A stretch of DNA of 64,000 bases from Ascarosepion bandense. Lineage: Eukaryota; Mollusca; Cephalopoda; Sepiida; Sepiidae. Numbering within the stretch: the first letter of the stretch is position 1; the number at the start of each line of letters is the position of its first letter. The DNA is taken from assembly GCA_037127315.1 (NCBI GenBank), contig JBBBDQ010000192.1:977001-1041000 (forward strand), given 5' to 3'. A program made the translations under genes and the position numbers. Positions 28,001 to 41,000 of this stretch are shown here, one piece after another. The notes below the pieces were generated by a model. That model had not been told where the DNA came from and made no database searches. It worked only from the letters and a program-made list of their open reading frames with translations.

Positions 28001-31000
28001 CCAGTTTACCATCTTACCCCGGCCCCTACCTTTCTGAGTAATATCCAGAGAGCATCTTGGTTGACAGTGTCAAAGGCTTTCATCAAATACTTGATAGAGG
28101 GATAAATACTGCTCAATACATTTCTCTTGAATTTGTCATGCTGGGAAAATAATGTCAACTGTCCCTCTCCTATAGCTGAAACTACTGTATTTTGTAAATC
28201 TCAGTATTTAAATTGGTGTTTGCTGTTCTTTTTCAATCTGATAATATCACCAATAGTCTTGGATGTGGTAGTAATGATTCTAGTGTTTGTATGCAAATAG
28301 GAACAATAAGAAAACTTAGAAAGGCTTTCAGAATTACTGGAAATTTACTCAAGAAGAGAAAAGGATCCAGACAGCTCTAATAATTTTTCTCAGGATTCTG
28401 TAATCAACTCAATTAGTGAATTTTTATACAAACCAGACAAAAAGTCAAATTCAGGGCATATTTTCAGAGATACAAAGAAATATTCCAAAAAGACTGTACA
28501 ACATGGTCAGATAGAAAAAAAGGTGCAACTATTGCTGGGTAAATTCAGTGCTGTGGAACACAAAAAGTACCATTATTTTATACTCCCAAGACATCCTGGA
28601 GGAATTTAATTCCCAGAAACAATACAAATATTAACAATAATATTTGGGGAGTGGAGTTCACTTTTTAATACACATTGGCAGTGTTTGAATCTTACAAAGA
28701 AAGAAAGTGAGGACTACACAACTTTTGCCAGTATTGTCAACAGAGAATGTGAAAAATTTAAATTGAATGACATAGCATCATATATGTTTAAATGCCTAAT
28801 TTTAATTTAGGGACCAACCACATCAAAAGATGCAGAAATAAGATCGAGATTGTTAATGAAATTAGAACAAAACCAAAAGATAACACTTCAAAATCTTACA
28901 GAACAGTGTCAACATATTTTAAATTTAAGGAAAAATTGAAGAATGAGATATGTTCCATATTCATGCAGTCAAGAATAAGCTACAAGGTAAGAAAAAAACT
29001 TCTTTTAAAATTAATCCTTGTTGTGATTGTGGTGAATTATGTTTATTTAAAAATTGTCACAAAGAAATTAAAAATCTTGTAAAAACTTGCAAAAGATTGG
29101 CAGCAAAGGCACCACCTATAAAATCCAGTCCCTGGCCAAAGACAAATAAACCATGGTCAAGACTACACATTGACTATGCTGGCCCAATAAAGGGGAGTTA
29201 TTACTTTATTGTGATTGACATCTTCACCAAGTGGCCAGAAGTTTTTAAATGTAAAATGCCAACTAGCAGTCATGATAGATTTTTTTGCACAAATTGTTCA
29301 CTAGATTCGGCATGCCAGAGACTATTGTGTCCAACAATGGTACACAATTTTCTTCAAAAGATTTTAAAAATTTTTGTAAAATCCATTCAGTAGTTACACC
29401 TAAAATCCCCCCCTACCACTCAAGGTCAACGAAATGTTGTAATGATTTATTGATGTGTTCAAGTGAGCAATTAAGAAGGTAAGTGAAATTGAAACTGTGA
29501 ACAAAGAATTACAAAATATTTTGTCCATATATTGCATAGCACTTATTGCATATGCAAGTTCAGGAATGGCCCTAGTCAAACTCATATTTGAGAGGAAAAT
29601 TTGTTTGGTATTCAGAGATAAAAGCAAATATCTACTTGACAGAGTTTGTAAAACTGAAGGAGTTATTTACAAAACAGAAGTTCAAAATACAAACGAATAG
29701 AGAAAAATATATTTAGGATGTACTGAAGGTAATTAAAAAAAAAACATTAGTACAATCATAAGTCAACATTCAAATTGAAAGCCTTAAGAATTGTACTAAA
29801 CTAGCCAACCACATATAGAAATTACCAAGAAAAAAATGGCTTATGTAATTTGGAGTATATTAAAAAAAAGGCCAGACCTTGCAACAGTGATGTCTGCAGA
29901 TTGTGCCAAGAAGAGAAGTTGGCTATTGTAACATTTCCAGAATAAGAAAGGTTGCTAAATGAAAGGTCCAAAATAATGTTAGGATGTATACATCTTAGAA
30001 AAAACATTTTCAGCTCATACAGACCTGGATGAAAGAATTTACAATAATATTTTGCTAGTCTTAACCAAATCCTTTCTTATTTTGAACTTCCTATTATATA
30101 TTCAAAAAAGTATTGAATAATCAGTTAATATGTAACACCTGAAGATACCAAAAGGTTGAAATCAATGAAACTTAATTGGCTGATATTCTAAATTAGAATA
30201 TTTAAAAGCTCTATATGTTAGATTTTTATTTTTTTCTTCAGATATATATTGAGCACTTTTTAATAACACTATTTACTGGCCTAATTTGACTCTGATCTGT
30301 TGTAGTAGGCAAAAGGATGTTTTTGTTTCTCTTTCTTTTTTGTTGTTGACAAATGAACAAAAGAAAAATTAGTGAAAGAGTGTGAAAAATGTCAGTCAGA
30401 CAACTAGTAGCTCTCTGTAATGTTCTTTCTTGACAGTAAATGAGGAAAAAGGAGAATTAATGAATGCAGCATAAAAGAGAAAGGTGAGAGAGTAAGAAAA
30501 TGCAGGTCACCTGGACTTGTCATCCAGTAGATGACCTGTGAACCTCCATGAAGAGAAAAGATAAAAAAAACATGTGTATTTATACATCTGTGGAAAATAG
30601 AACTGAATCAACTTTTAGATTTTTTCCTAACTCCTGATTGGCTAATAAATAAGAAGTTGTATTTATTATGTTTTTGCAGATGTCAGACCAAGTTAAAATT
30701 TAATGAACCAACTGGATTATGAAAACAGTGTTTATTGATGAATGGATAAATGTATATGATTTTTTTATTAGCTTATTAAAAGGTATAGCTGTGTGTAAGC
30801 TTGGATTTTCTGTACAATTAAATCTTATGAAATCCAACACCTGGGACTTTTGTTATAAGCATGAATTATGATTATTTAAGATGTCAATATTTAGTTAACT
30901 GATGCTTTTTTAACCATCCATCTGGAAATTGTTCGTTTTAATTTGTTTTCCTTCTTTCTTTTTGTAGGGGAGGTCAATAAATAGATTTGAAAGAGATTAC

Positions 31001-34000
31001 TTGTGCTTTTTTTGTAAATAATTTTTATATCTTTAGGGACAATTACTTATGTGGTTTAGGCATTATTGGTTGCTGAAAAGTAAGTAATAAGGAGATGAAG
31101 AAAAGGAATTTCATCTCTATTATGAAGTTTGAAAATGCAAGTATTCGCTTGTTATGTATGCGTGACTATTTACAAAAGAAATAAACTCTGTTTACAAATT
31201 AGCCAATGTGTAAATAAAGAAAAAGAACCCTATATTAATAATACATTGTGGACGTGATTATATCCTCCAATAATTGCTCAGTGGAGGCATCTTAAGTCTG
31301 TCATTAGGTGATGATTATAGTAATCAGCTCAATTGTGGTAAATTAGCAGTGCAAACACTAGGCTACTCTAGAGTAGAGTGTGCTATCAAATAAATGATAG
31401 TGGAGACATAGTCATAGATAGGGTCAGGCTGGCCACTTTGTTTATCAAGAAGGATCAAGCTCTGGAAGTTAAGGCTCGTTTAAAGAGAAGATCTTCCATG
31501 TGGTGAACTTGGCTGCTAAATTGTGTAGAGTGTCTAATCATCACATCCCAAGAATCACATTGCCAGATGAGCAGCAAGTGTTTAGGAATGAAGACAATTT
31601 TGGGCTCTTTCAGTGATTTTTTTTTCAGAAATTCTTTACCAGGGAGCCCAGACTGAGTCCCATGCAGTTTCACACTTATTTAGCTAATTTTAAGATGGCT
31701 GAAGTGGTTGGGTGTGAAATGGAGAACATCTTGGAAACGCTGAAGCAGATCAGTCAAGAAAAGACTCTAGAGATAGATGGTCTACTCTATAAGGTGTACT
31801 TAAGGCAGTCACCCACAATTGTTCCTCTGTTAGCACTGATGTTCAACTATTGGTTGAAGAATGGGAATATACCCCAATGTTTCATCAAGTTGTTATACAA
31901 AAGCAAAAACAGTGGAGACAGAATATGTATTTTTACTCTTTAACTATGTTTAAATGAGAGTTGAAGATTTTGGTCAACTGTTTGCAGCTTGTCTTACATA
32001 GTCTAATTGGTTCCAAGCAGACTTGTTCTGTGAAGAGCAAGACTATTAAGGACAACTTTCATTTGGTTCACCTGATCATTGAAAAAGACGACAAAGAAGC
32101 AATGATCAATTTGGATCAGTCCAAGGCATTTAATAGGATGGACCGTCAATTTCTTGAAACTGTTCTTGTTTCTGCCAGTTTTGAGTTGTATGTTTGCTCC
32201 AGAATCAGTCTCCTATATGAGTCCGTGGAGGTACTCATGGAGGTGAATCAGATCAAGTTGAAGGTTTTCACATTGTCTTGGTCTATTTACCAGGGTTGTC
32301 TGCTTTCACTGATGTGTTGAAACCTTTCCTTCACAGGTTGAAAGTGAATCACCTTGCGCCCAGTGGTAACATCACAACCAAGTATTCTACCTATGCTGAC
32401 GATGTATCTGTGCTCGCAAAGAGCACTGCTGAAGTAAATGATGTTCACAAAGAAATAAACAGGAATGAGAGTGATGGGGACCAAAATCAATCATGTTGGA
32501 TTGTGGCTTGATGAGTGGAAGAAGGTTTCTCTTTCTGGAACTTTCAGTCTGATGAGAGGACCATCCTACAACTGGAGATGAAAATTCGAACAAAGTTGAA
32601 GAAGCAGTTCGTCTGAGGATGCTAAAGAATCTTTCCATGAAAGATAAGGTGGAAGTTCATGCCTTGCACATCCACTCAATTCTCCTTTACTGGTACTCCA
32701 TTCTTCCATTCTTATATGCCAAACTACTGGAGTTAGTCCAAGACTTTTTTGGTTTCTTCTGGAGAACCAAGTCTTCTATGGTATGTCAGAAAATCTGCTG
32801 CCTCCATCCTGTAAAAGGCAGTCTGGGAATGCTAAGCATTGAGATTCATCAACATACACCGAGTTTGAACTTCCTGGAATGGGTGCGTTTGCAACTGGAT
32901 GGTAATGATGATTTCTTGAAGAAAGATACTTGCCAATCTTTTCCATCCCTTGAAAGTGTGCATGGATCATAAAGAGGCCCACTGGTGACCTCAAGCCAAA
33001 TGCCAAAATGCATTGCACTACCTCTTACTGAAGAAGTATGGCCTTACCAACAACAGAGCATTCACTCCAAGGGCGTTATATCAAGTTTTAGTAAGGGAGG
33101 CTAATAAAGATGGACAGACTGACAAGCTCAGCCTTACAAAACAGAAGTTTTACTTCATTTGATCTTGGGCAACTGGGTTGAAATGCTTCAATAATGACAA
33201 GGCATGACTCATCTGGCTGGTGTTGCAAGACGTTTTCTGGGTCAGCAAAAACTACACACAGCAAGGCTGGTGACTTTGCCCAGGTGTATTTGCTGCTGTG
33301 ATTTGGAGGAGTCCATTGGACATGCCTCTTTCATTGCAATTCTGTACACCTGCTGTGTTAGTTGATGGAAGGATACATAGTCCATGTCTTGTAAAGGAAA
33401 AGTTCTTTGTTCTAGAAGCCAGTTCCATTTATACCAATGTGGTACCTTCTCTGAAAACGGATCAGCACTATGTGTTTTTGTGTCTGCTCAGTGTTATGTG
33501 AGTCATGGTGTAGACAACAAGACAGAAGGGATTTTATAGAGGTGAGAAGTTCTCCTCTTCTCAACTGATTTGTTTTTTTAAGCATCACTCTAAAGTTAAA
33601 ATTAGAGTGGAAAGTGTGTGACTTCTTTCATCAAAATCTAATGAATGTTGGGTGAGAGTTTCACAATGGGTGTGAGTAAAAGGGGTTAACCTAGAATGAT
33701 TGTTAGATAGTTCTTAGGTAAGCAGATATTGAGTTTCTAGCCTAATGCATTAGTCATCTCAGCTTGTTTTAGGATAGTTCAGGACAGTTTTTAGTTTGGT
33801 CTTTTTGGGTTGTTTCAGGTTAACTTAGCTAGTGTAAGTTCATAGGTCTGTTTATTTTTGTATTCTTCATTTTTGTTTTTATATCCCCATTCAAACCCTT
33901 TATTAGGTAACAGATTTTATTTGGTAACAGTTCTTTTTTGTTTTGAGTCTCATATTGTTTCCCAGTTAACTGAGATTTTCTGTAGCAGTTAGATTGGGTG

Positions 34001-34201
34001 GAGATCAAATATTAAAATAATTTTGTTTAGTTTTGCAGCAATATTCATTTATTTGTATAAGATCATTGGAGTTTAGATTTTTGCCCTCCCCCAACAATTG
34101 TACATAAATGTACTTAAAATTGTAAATATTAGATTAAGAATTTCATTGAGTAAATGAGGCTTTTTAGTGACTGGGGCGATTAGTCAGAATAATGTGATGT
34201 T

Positions 34202-34246
<45 letters not shown>

Positions 34247-35047
34247 TACCACTATCATTCATATCTACACACATACATTCACACATCACACCACTTTGTT
34301 AAACAGTGATTGGTCAATATATCACCAATTTACAAACCGCAGTTATGCGACAAGTTACAAATCACGCTATTTTCAAGTAATAATTCTTGTATACTTTTGA
34401 TAGAAGATTGATTAAAACAGACCTCTCCAGTCTATAAAGTACATGTTCTCTGATTGGTTGATTTTTAATCAATCAAGTTGTTTGCAAGTGAAAACCAAGT
34501 TTCCCGCGAAGCTCCCTGGAGCCTACCAAATTACTATTTAAGGGGCCGCTTTCCATAGCTCCTTAGTGAGATTTCAGCTGCCTCACAAATCCTTGTCAGT
34601 TGAAACAATATCTTACTCACATACCTACGCACATACAAACATGACAATTTCAACTGTACAGACACTTTCAGTTGGATACCAGCCAAGCACACCTTCTTTT
34701 CCACTCAACATTGTCTAACAATCTTACAGAACATTTCCAAAGAATGTTCATTCACTACTTGACTTTCTCTCAAATTACGATCAATGGGAGAAAACTCCTT
34801 TTGTTTCAAAATTGTTCAGAGTTAAATGCATGCTTTACTCTACTGAATGTAAAATTGTTAATACATGTTTAATTTGGTTACAAATTGGTGCTGTTTACTC
34901 TTTTCTCGAGTCTTATGTATTTTCTAATCATAAATATAAATAATTGTGGAGGTTTCTGATATAATTTCTTAGCTAAATCGACATGATTGGTAGCACCTAC
35001 AGATTTGGTGGAACTGACGTGATTACATATGATTGACAAATCCTCTG

Positions 35048-35083
<36 letters not shown>

Positions 35084-38000
35084 TTTAGGTAAAGAAGATC
35101 AGCAATTGACTCAATATAATCCTTCTGCATATATTTTTTAATATAACTTACGCCAAAAAAGTTTGTTCTGTTTATGCTGACGAAATATTAAACAATATTT
35201 ACCAGCAATTTCATAATTCCATCCTCCCAGAACATTTTATCTTTCTGAATAAGAAAAAAACAGCTTAAAGTCTATTTTGCAATCATTCAAAGAATAAAAA
35301 ATCTTTCATTGAGAGAATTCTGTGAAGAGTAATTCAGACATTCAATATCTACAGAATACAGATGTGTGAAAATTTACAAGCCAAGTTAGAACAAATTTCT
35401 GCATGATCACCAAAGAAATATGCCACCGATCATAAACATGTTGGAATATTATAACTTTTCTCTCTGAACTAATTCTGAATATTTTTCATTGTGGCCTTCA
35501 AGTTATCTCATTAGGAGCACTATTTTTGTAATCAATTATATAGTTTCACATAAGTAATCTATTAAAAAAAAAAACAACTTTATAACCTCACCATACACAC
35601 AGTAACACTGACCTTTCAGTTGTAGTCTATTTTTATTGCTCTATGATCTCTTATATTTTATAATATCCATCATTCATCAACTGTCACAACATTTAAAAAA
35701 TGAAACTGTTTTGTTACATTTAGTGAACTGCATGCAGAATTACACTAGGTCAGATTTTATTGTTTAGATGATAAATGTGTTATTAACCACCTGATGTTTC
35801 TAGAATTTTCAGATTATAATTATGTGCCAAATGTAAATCAGTGCAAATACAGAAGAGACCCCAAGTTACCTGCAGACATGTTTTTCAAAGCTAGTTGTAT
35901 CCATGTTTTCCCCATACAGTTTGGTATATCCAGATACAGGCCTTTGTTCTTTGTCAAATTGTCTCATGTCAAAAGTGACAGAAAATCAGCACTCAGTAGT
36001 GGGCAAAATTCAGTGTCTTGTGGAGATTTTCTAGAAGTTGTGTGCCACTTGTCGTGTTGTGGTTTCTGAGACAGTGGCCTCACTAGCCATTATTTATTTT
36101 TATTTTGTTTCTTTACCTTTTCATCCTGTCATCCCATAATTCTTAAGAGAACAAAGTGTTTCCTCTAGCCATGCCTTATTTTACAACAATTTTTTTACAT
36201 AAGCAACATATCCAGCTAGTTTCAGCTTATAAAAAATCTTGTTGATAACTTCTTAGGAGGTTTCAGGTATTATTATGCAGATAAAGTGCAATATACATCT
36301 TATTTATAAGTAAATCTACTTTTATTTATATAAATTCATAAATAAAAGCTACATTGAAACCTTTTTAGCACTCCTTTGTATTTAGAGCCAGAACAATTTT
36401 TTTATTTTTTCTTTCTTTCTCAATTATTTAAGTTTTCTTACTTTTTCATTCTTCATCTCTACTGTGTTTTCAACACAACTAATGGTATTATTATGAATCC
36501 ATATATTGCAATTTGTATTAAATAAAACTCCATAGATTTTATAATGGCAAATAGAACATTATTTGCTGAGCTAAATCTTCCAGTAATAATAAATATGGAC
36601 AAAAAAAAAAAAAATGCAAATTCACAAAGTTTTTGATAGCTTATAAGTACAATGCAACTAAAAAGATTATTTAATATCAATGTCATTTTTATGGTATCAG
36701 TAAATCATTTATTGACAACTGTAGTATCAGTCAAAAAATTACTGGATTATTTTTGTATAGATAAATTATACAAATATAAAAATATATCACTGGTGGAGGA
36801 GTATAAGGTGAGAAAGAAGTTCATGCTGTGTGAATTGAAGGATGCTGTAATCCAGGAAAAATATACTGGAAGTAAGGGTAGGAAGAAGGTGGAAGGTGTC
36901 AGGCATGATATAGACAGTGGAAGGGATGATAAGGTAGGTGAAGGTTCAGTGTATTACAAGAGAGGGACATGCTGGACTTGGTCTAATTGAGAGGAAGCAA
37001 TTGTGGTTAGAGGCCAGTGGACAAGAACAACGCATGTTATGGAAACAGGAAGTTAGAAAGCTTGAGAAAGAGAGATGACTGGTGCAATATGTTCAACAGG
37101 CTCAGCAAGCTCAAGTGGGAGGGTATTGGTGTTCAGATCAGTTGGTCTGATTGGTGACATTTTGGCTCAGGGCATTTGAAGTTCCTCATTCAGGTAGCAT
37201 ATGATGTGGCACGATCACCAGCAAATTTGAGGAGATGGGGAGCACAGGAGTCACTCTCCTGCCAGTTGGGTGGTGCATATGGAAGCCTGCACCATATGCT
37301 GTCATCCCTCCCTGAGGTGCTACAGAATGGCTGGTACATCTTTAGACATGACTTGGTCCTGAACTCACGGCAGTAGCTGCGAGAAGTGCTAATATAACTT
37401 TGTCGGACTTTCAAAGGGTTGACTTTTTGAAGCAAGATGTGACTGGCACAAAGCAGGAGACCTGTTCATATATATATGTATATATGTGAACAGATTATCT
37501 ATCAAACATTTTTTATAGAGCACCCAGATACTACAAGAATTGTAGGCAGAGGAGAAGCAATATTTTGATTCCAGTTAAATTTGATGGATATTATGCTAAT
37601 TCTTTAATAACTTATATTTTTTTTTAATCATATCACCCCAAGCAAGGCGATAATGCCACTGATGTGCAGGGGGCTACGTAAGAGTAAAAAGACTGGAAAA
37701 GAGAAAGCCGGAAACCGCATCCTAAACAGGAAACAAGGGATGAGCCTCTTCACCTGTTCAATAGACATGGGTGGAGTGTGAACCAGGCGATAGTTTAGTC
37801 TATCTACTCCAATTGAAAAAAAAAATAAAGAAAAGAGTGAAAAGATTGGAAAAGAGAAAACCGGAAACCGCATCCTAAACAGGAAACAGCTACCATATTT
37901 CTGTAGCTTGCGCAGAAGGCCAATGTGCCACACTCTGAAATGCTTTGGAGATATCCAGGGCAACAGCTCGAACTTCGCTGTTAAGAATTTATGGAGTAAA

Positions 38001-41000
38001 TTCAATATTGTGGTGTCTGCTGTAAGACTTTCAAAGTGTAAATGGGATGTTTTGATGAAAGGAAATGTATTCAATCTAAAATTGTGTCTAGCTAAAATAT
38101 TGATATGTCAGTTAAGACCAGAGCTTTTCTTCCACTGCTCCCAGCATATTTTTATATTTTATACAATATAATATTGTCCATCTAGGGTCGAAAATGACAC
38201 CAAGGCTAATATGTTTTTTTGTTTTTTTTTATGAGTCTGCTCCTGAAAATATTTAAAAAAAATTAAATAAGACAAAAACATTGAACTTTTTGCATTGAAT
38301 TCTTCCGAGAATGTTTGAAAATATTCAGTATAGCGTACCCTAACCTCTACTAGAGCTGATACTGATACTTGACAATGTATTGAATATTGTTCCCACAGCT
38401 CGTTTGGTGTCTCCGCTAAGTATCGAGTTTCTTGACAAAATCCAAAGTGGAGTCTGCAATGTTATCTGTCCTGGCCTTGCATCTCAGTTTCAACAATTCT
38501 TCATGTAGCTTTCTTGTACTTTTTCTAGAAAAAAATTTCATGGTAATTATTCTGATGTACTTTTTCTAGAAAAAATTTCATGGTAATTATTCTGATGTAC
38601 TTTTTCTAGAAAAAAATTTCATGGTAATTATTCTGTATATAGTAAATAGCTTCTTGAAATAATAAGTTCTTAATTCTTATTCAAACAACTAGATTATTTG
38701 GAAAGAAAAAATCAAGGTTAAGAAGCCACAATGTCTTGCCTGCTTGGTAGAAGCCACTATTTGCAATTTAGTCAAAGCACATGTGTGGCTCTAGCTCTTT
38801 TAAAACTATTGATAATTTGTATGAATGATCAAAAATCTGAATAAAAAAAGTGAGAATTAAATCAAATGAGATGCTTCATAAAATTCTTAATGCTTATATT
38901 GTTCAATAAAATAAATCTATAATATACTGGCTGAAATAACAGATTATTACATATCAGAATAAAGAAAAATAACTCACCATACAATTGGCACCACGTTTCA
39001 GAAATCTTGTTCCAGCAAATTGACTGGATCTGCGCGCTATGAGTGTTACAAAGATAGGTTTCCCAAATACACATATATTTGATACCAATTAAAGAAAATT
39101 AACTGAAAATATAGCATTGACCATTGAAAAATAGATTAGTAATAAGTTTAGAGTAAGAATATGACAATTCGATATATGTGATAAGATTACTATAATATTT
39201 TTTTATGCTGGCATACTATCTAATGGAAACGGAAATACTTATTATAGTGGGCTATCCTATGTTGCCTCCCCCTCCGCCTGGCCTTGACTGAACTTTCATT
39301 CCGTAGTAATACGACATGAAACAAGTCGAATAGGGCCTTCCATCTGATGAAGTCGGTGATTGTTGGCAACAACAATTATTGACTGAAATAAATTTATTAC
39401 GGAAATATGACCGGTGTTTAAAGTTTTTCTTAAAAGAAAACAGAAAATATATATATATATATATATATATATTTTGACTTGTTCAAAACAGGGCTCTTGG
39501 AGGTTATCCACCCAACAAGCTTAAACAAAATATTCACACTACTAAATAAACTGTATAGATGTTAAAACACTAATTATGTTGTTTGTCATCACTTGACTAC
39601 AGAAACAAAGCAGTTTTTTACTTTTTACCAAGTTTAGTTAAATTTTTTCTAAAATTATATTTTGTAAACAATATTCAAATGCTTGATAATTATCAAATCT
39701 GAATCTCATTAAATATAAAATCCACCTCAAAACAACTGGTTGCTATCAGAAACCCTATGACATGTTTTATAGAATACTTTAATTAAATGTGCCTCTACAT
39801 AAATAACCTGGAATCAATGTTTCAAAATGTCTTACTGCAAATATTTATTTCTTAAAAAGGATATTAACTTGGCCAATAAAGCCATGAATGATATGAATGA
39901 CCCAATCAGGATGCATCATGTCTTCACAATGTTTTTGCAAAAAAGCATTCCACACAAACTTACTGCATGGTTTATTCTTAACTCCATATACACTATCTGT
40001 TTAAAAAATAAAAAAGGAAAATAATTTACTTTTTTAAAGTGATTTCAAATGCCTCAAGAATTTATCAGAAGAAGGAAAATTCTGTATATTTTTCAGTTCC
40101 ATACTTAGTTATTACAATTATTTCTTTTCTGTTGAATTATCATGTTTAAAGTTCATTAAAAAAGTGATTAAATCTTATTAAAACTGTTAAATGTTTTTTA
40201 ATTTACAAAGTAAAATCCACAGCATATTGAAATTATTAGAGATAAAAATATTGAAGAAAAAATTATACATACTTTTCATTTTAAAAACAACAACAAAACA
40301 AATTTAAATTAAGAACTTTCTTTAAATTTACAGCTAACTGAAGACCTAAATTTTACATTGTTAAAATTATATTACCAGACAATTCAACAAATTTTGAAGA
40401 GATTACATTACCAGTTTCTTCTGAAACTGTTCTTTAGGAATAAATGCAGTACATCTTAAGAAATTTTTAATGAACATTTTTTTTAATTTTTGTAATAAAA
40501 TAAGAGTATAACATTTTCTATAAAGTCTAGTAGTTAATTTATCAGTTATTGTTGCAGGATGTTAAAACAGTGTATAAAAATATTATTACAGGTAGATGAA
40601 AAATATGAGGTCACACAATTTTTCAGTTGTTAATTGTTCCTTAACATAGGGCAGAGGTTATATTCTACAAATATAAAGATTAGAAATGGTTACCTGTTTT
40701 CTTAAAAGTTGTAGATTTTTCTTTTAGCTCATTTTTTTTCACTTCAGCATTGTCAGTAGAGGAATAAAATTTATCTTTTGTTGCTTCAAAAGAACTTGCA
40801 AATATTTTCAGAGGTGTCATGTTGTATTGCAAAGAGTGGGTCAAGTCATAGCAATAGCTGTAACAAACAAATTCATAATGTATAAAAATTTTAATCTTAT
40901 ACAAGTGGGCCAGATACTGCAGGTACTCAGTGGTAAACAGGGTGAGCAAAATATGAGCAGTGTAGCCAAGTGTAAATTATAATAACTTCTCATTAAGAAA

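Larger units (their letters stand above)
22030..28210 (-). mobile_element. RTE-type LINE split by a Gypsy insertion and by another LINE tail
   Basis: LINE blocks read on the minus strand in the order 28210-28025 ([16 protein letters not shown]), 27488-27111 ([43 protein letters not shown]) and 23117-22030 ([20 protein letters not shown], then the connection domain and 3' UTR). The two interruptions are each flanked by target duplications: TAAAC around the Gypsy, and a 15-base CCTACCTTTCTGAGT around 27489-28024. The palm YADD is altered to YIDN. The element is older than both insertions. Confidence 0.85.

Noticed and set aside
34672..34872. 66-codon frame behind the promoter-like island
   Set aside because: Low-complexity composition and no family resemblance; kept only as a note within the LTR-like segment.
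35794..36069. 91-codon open frame in intron 8
   Set aside because: No recognisable domain, no retroelement context and no splice signals of note; consistent with chance.
36652..36990. 112-codon frame upstream of the LINE C-terminal fragment
   Set aside because: No recognisable motif; possibly degraded LINE sequence, but not supportable as a gene.
38515..38635. CRISPR-like array
   Set aside because: Three adjacent units without variable spacers in a eukaryotic intron; it is a plain tandem repeat.
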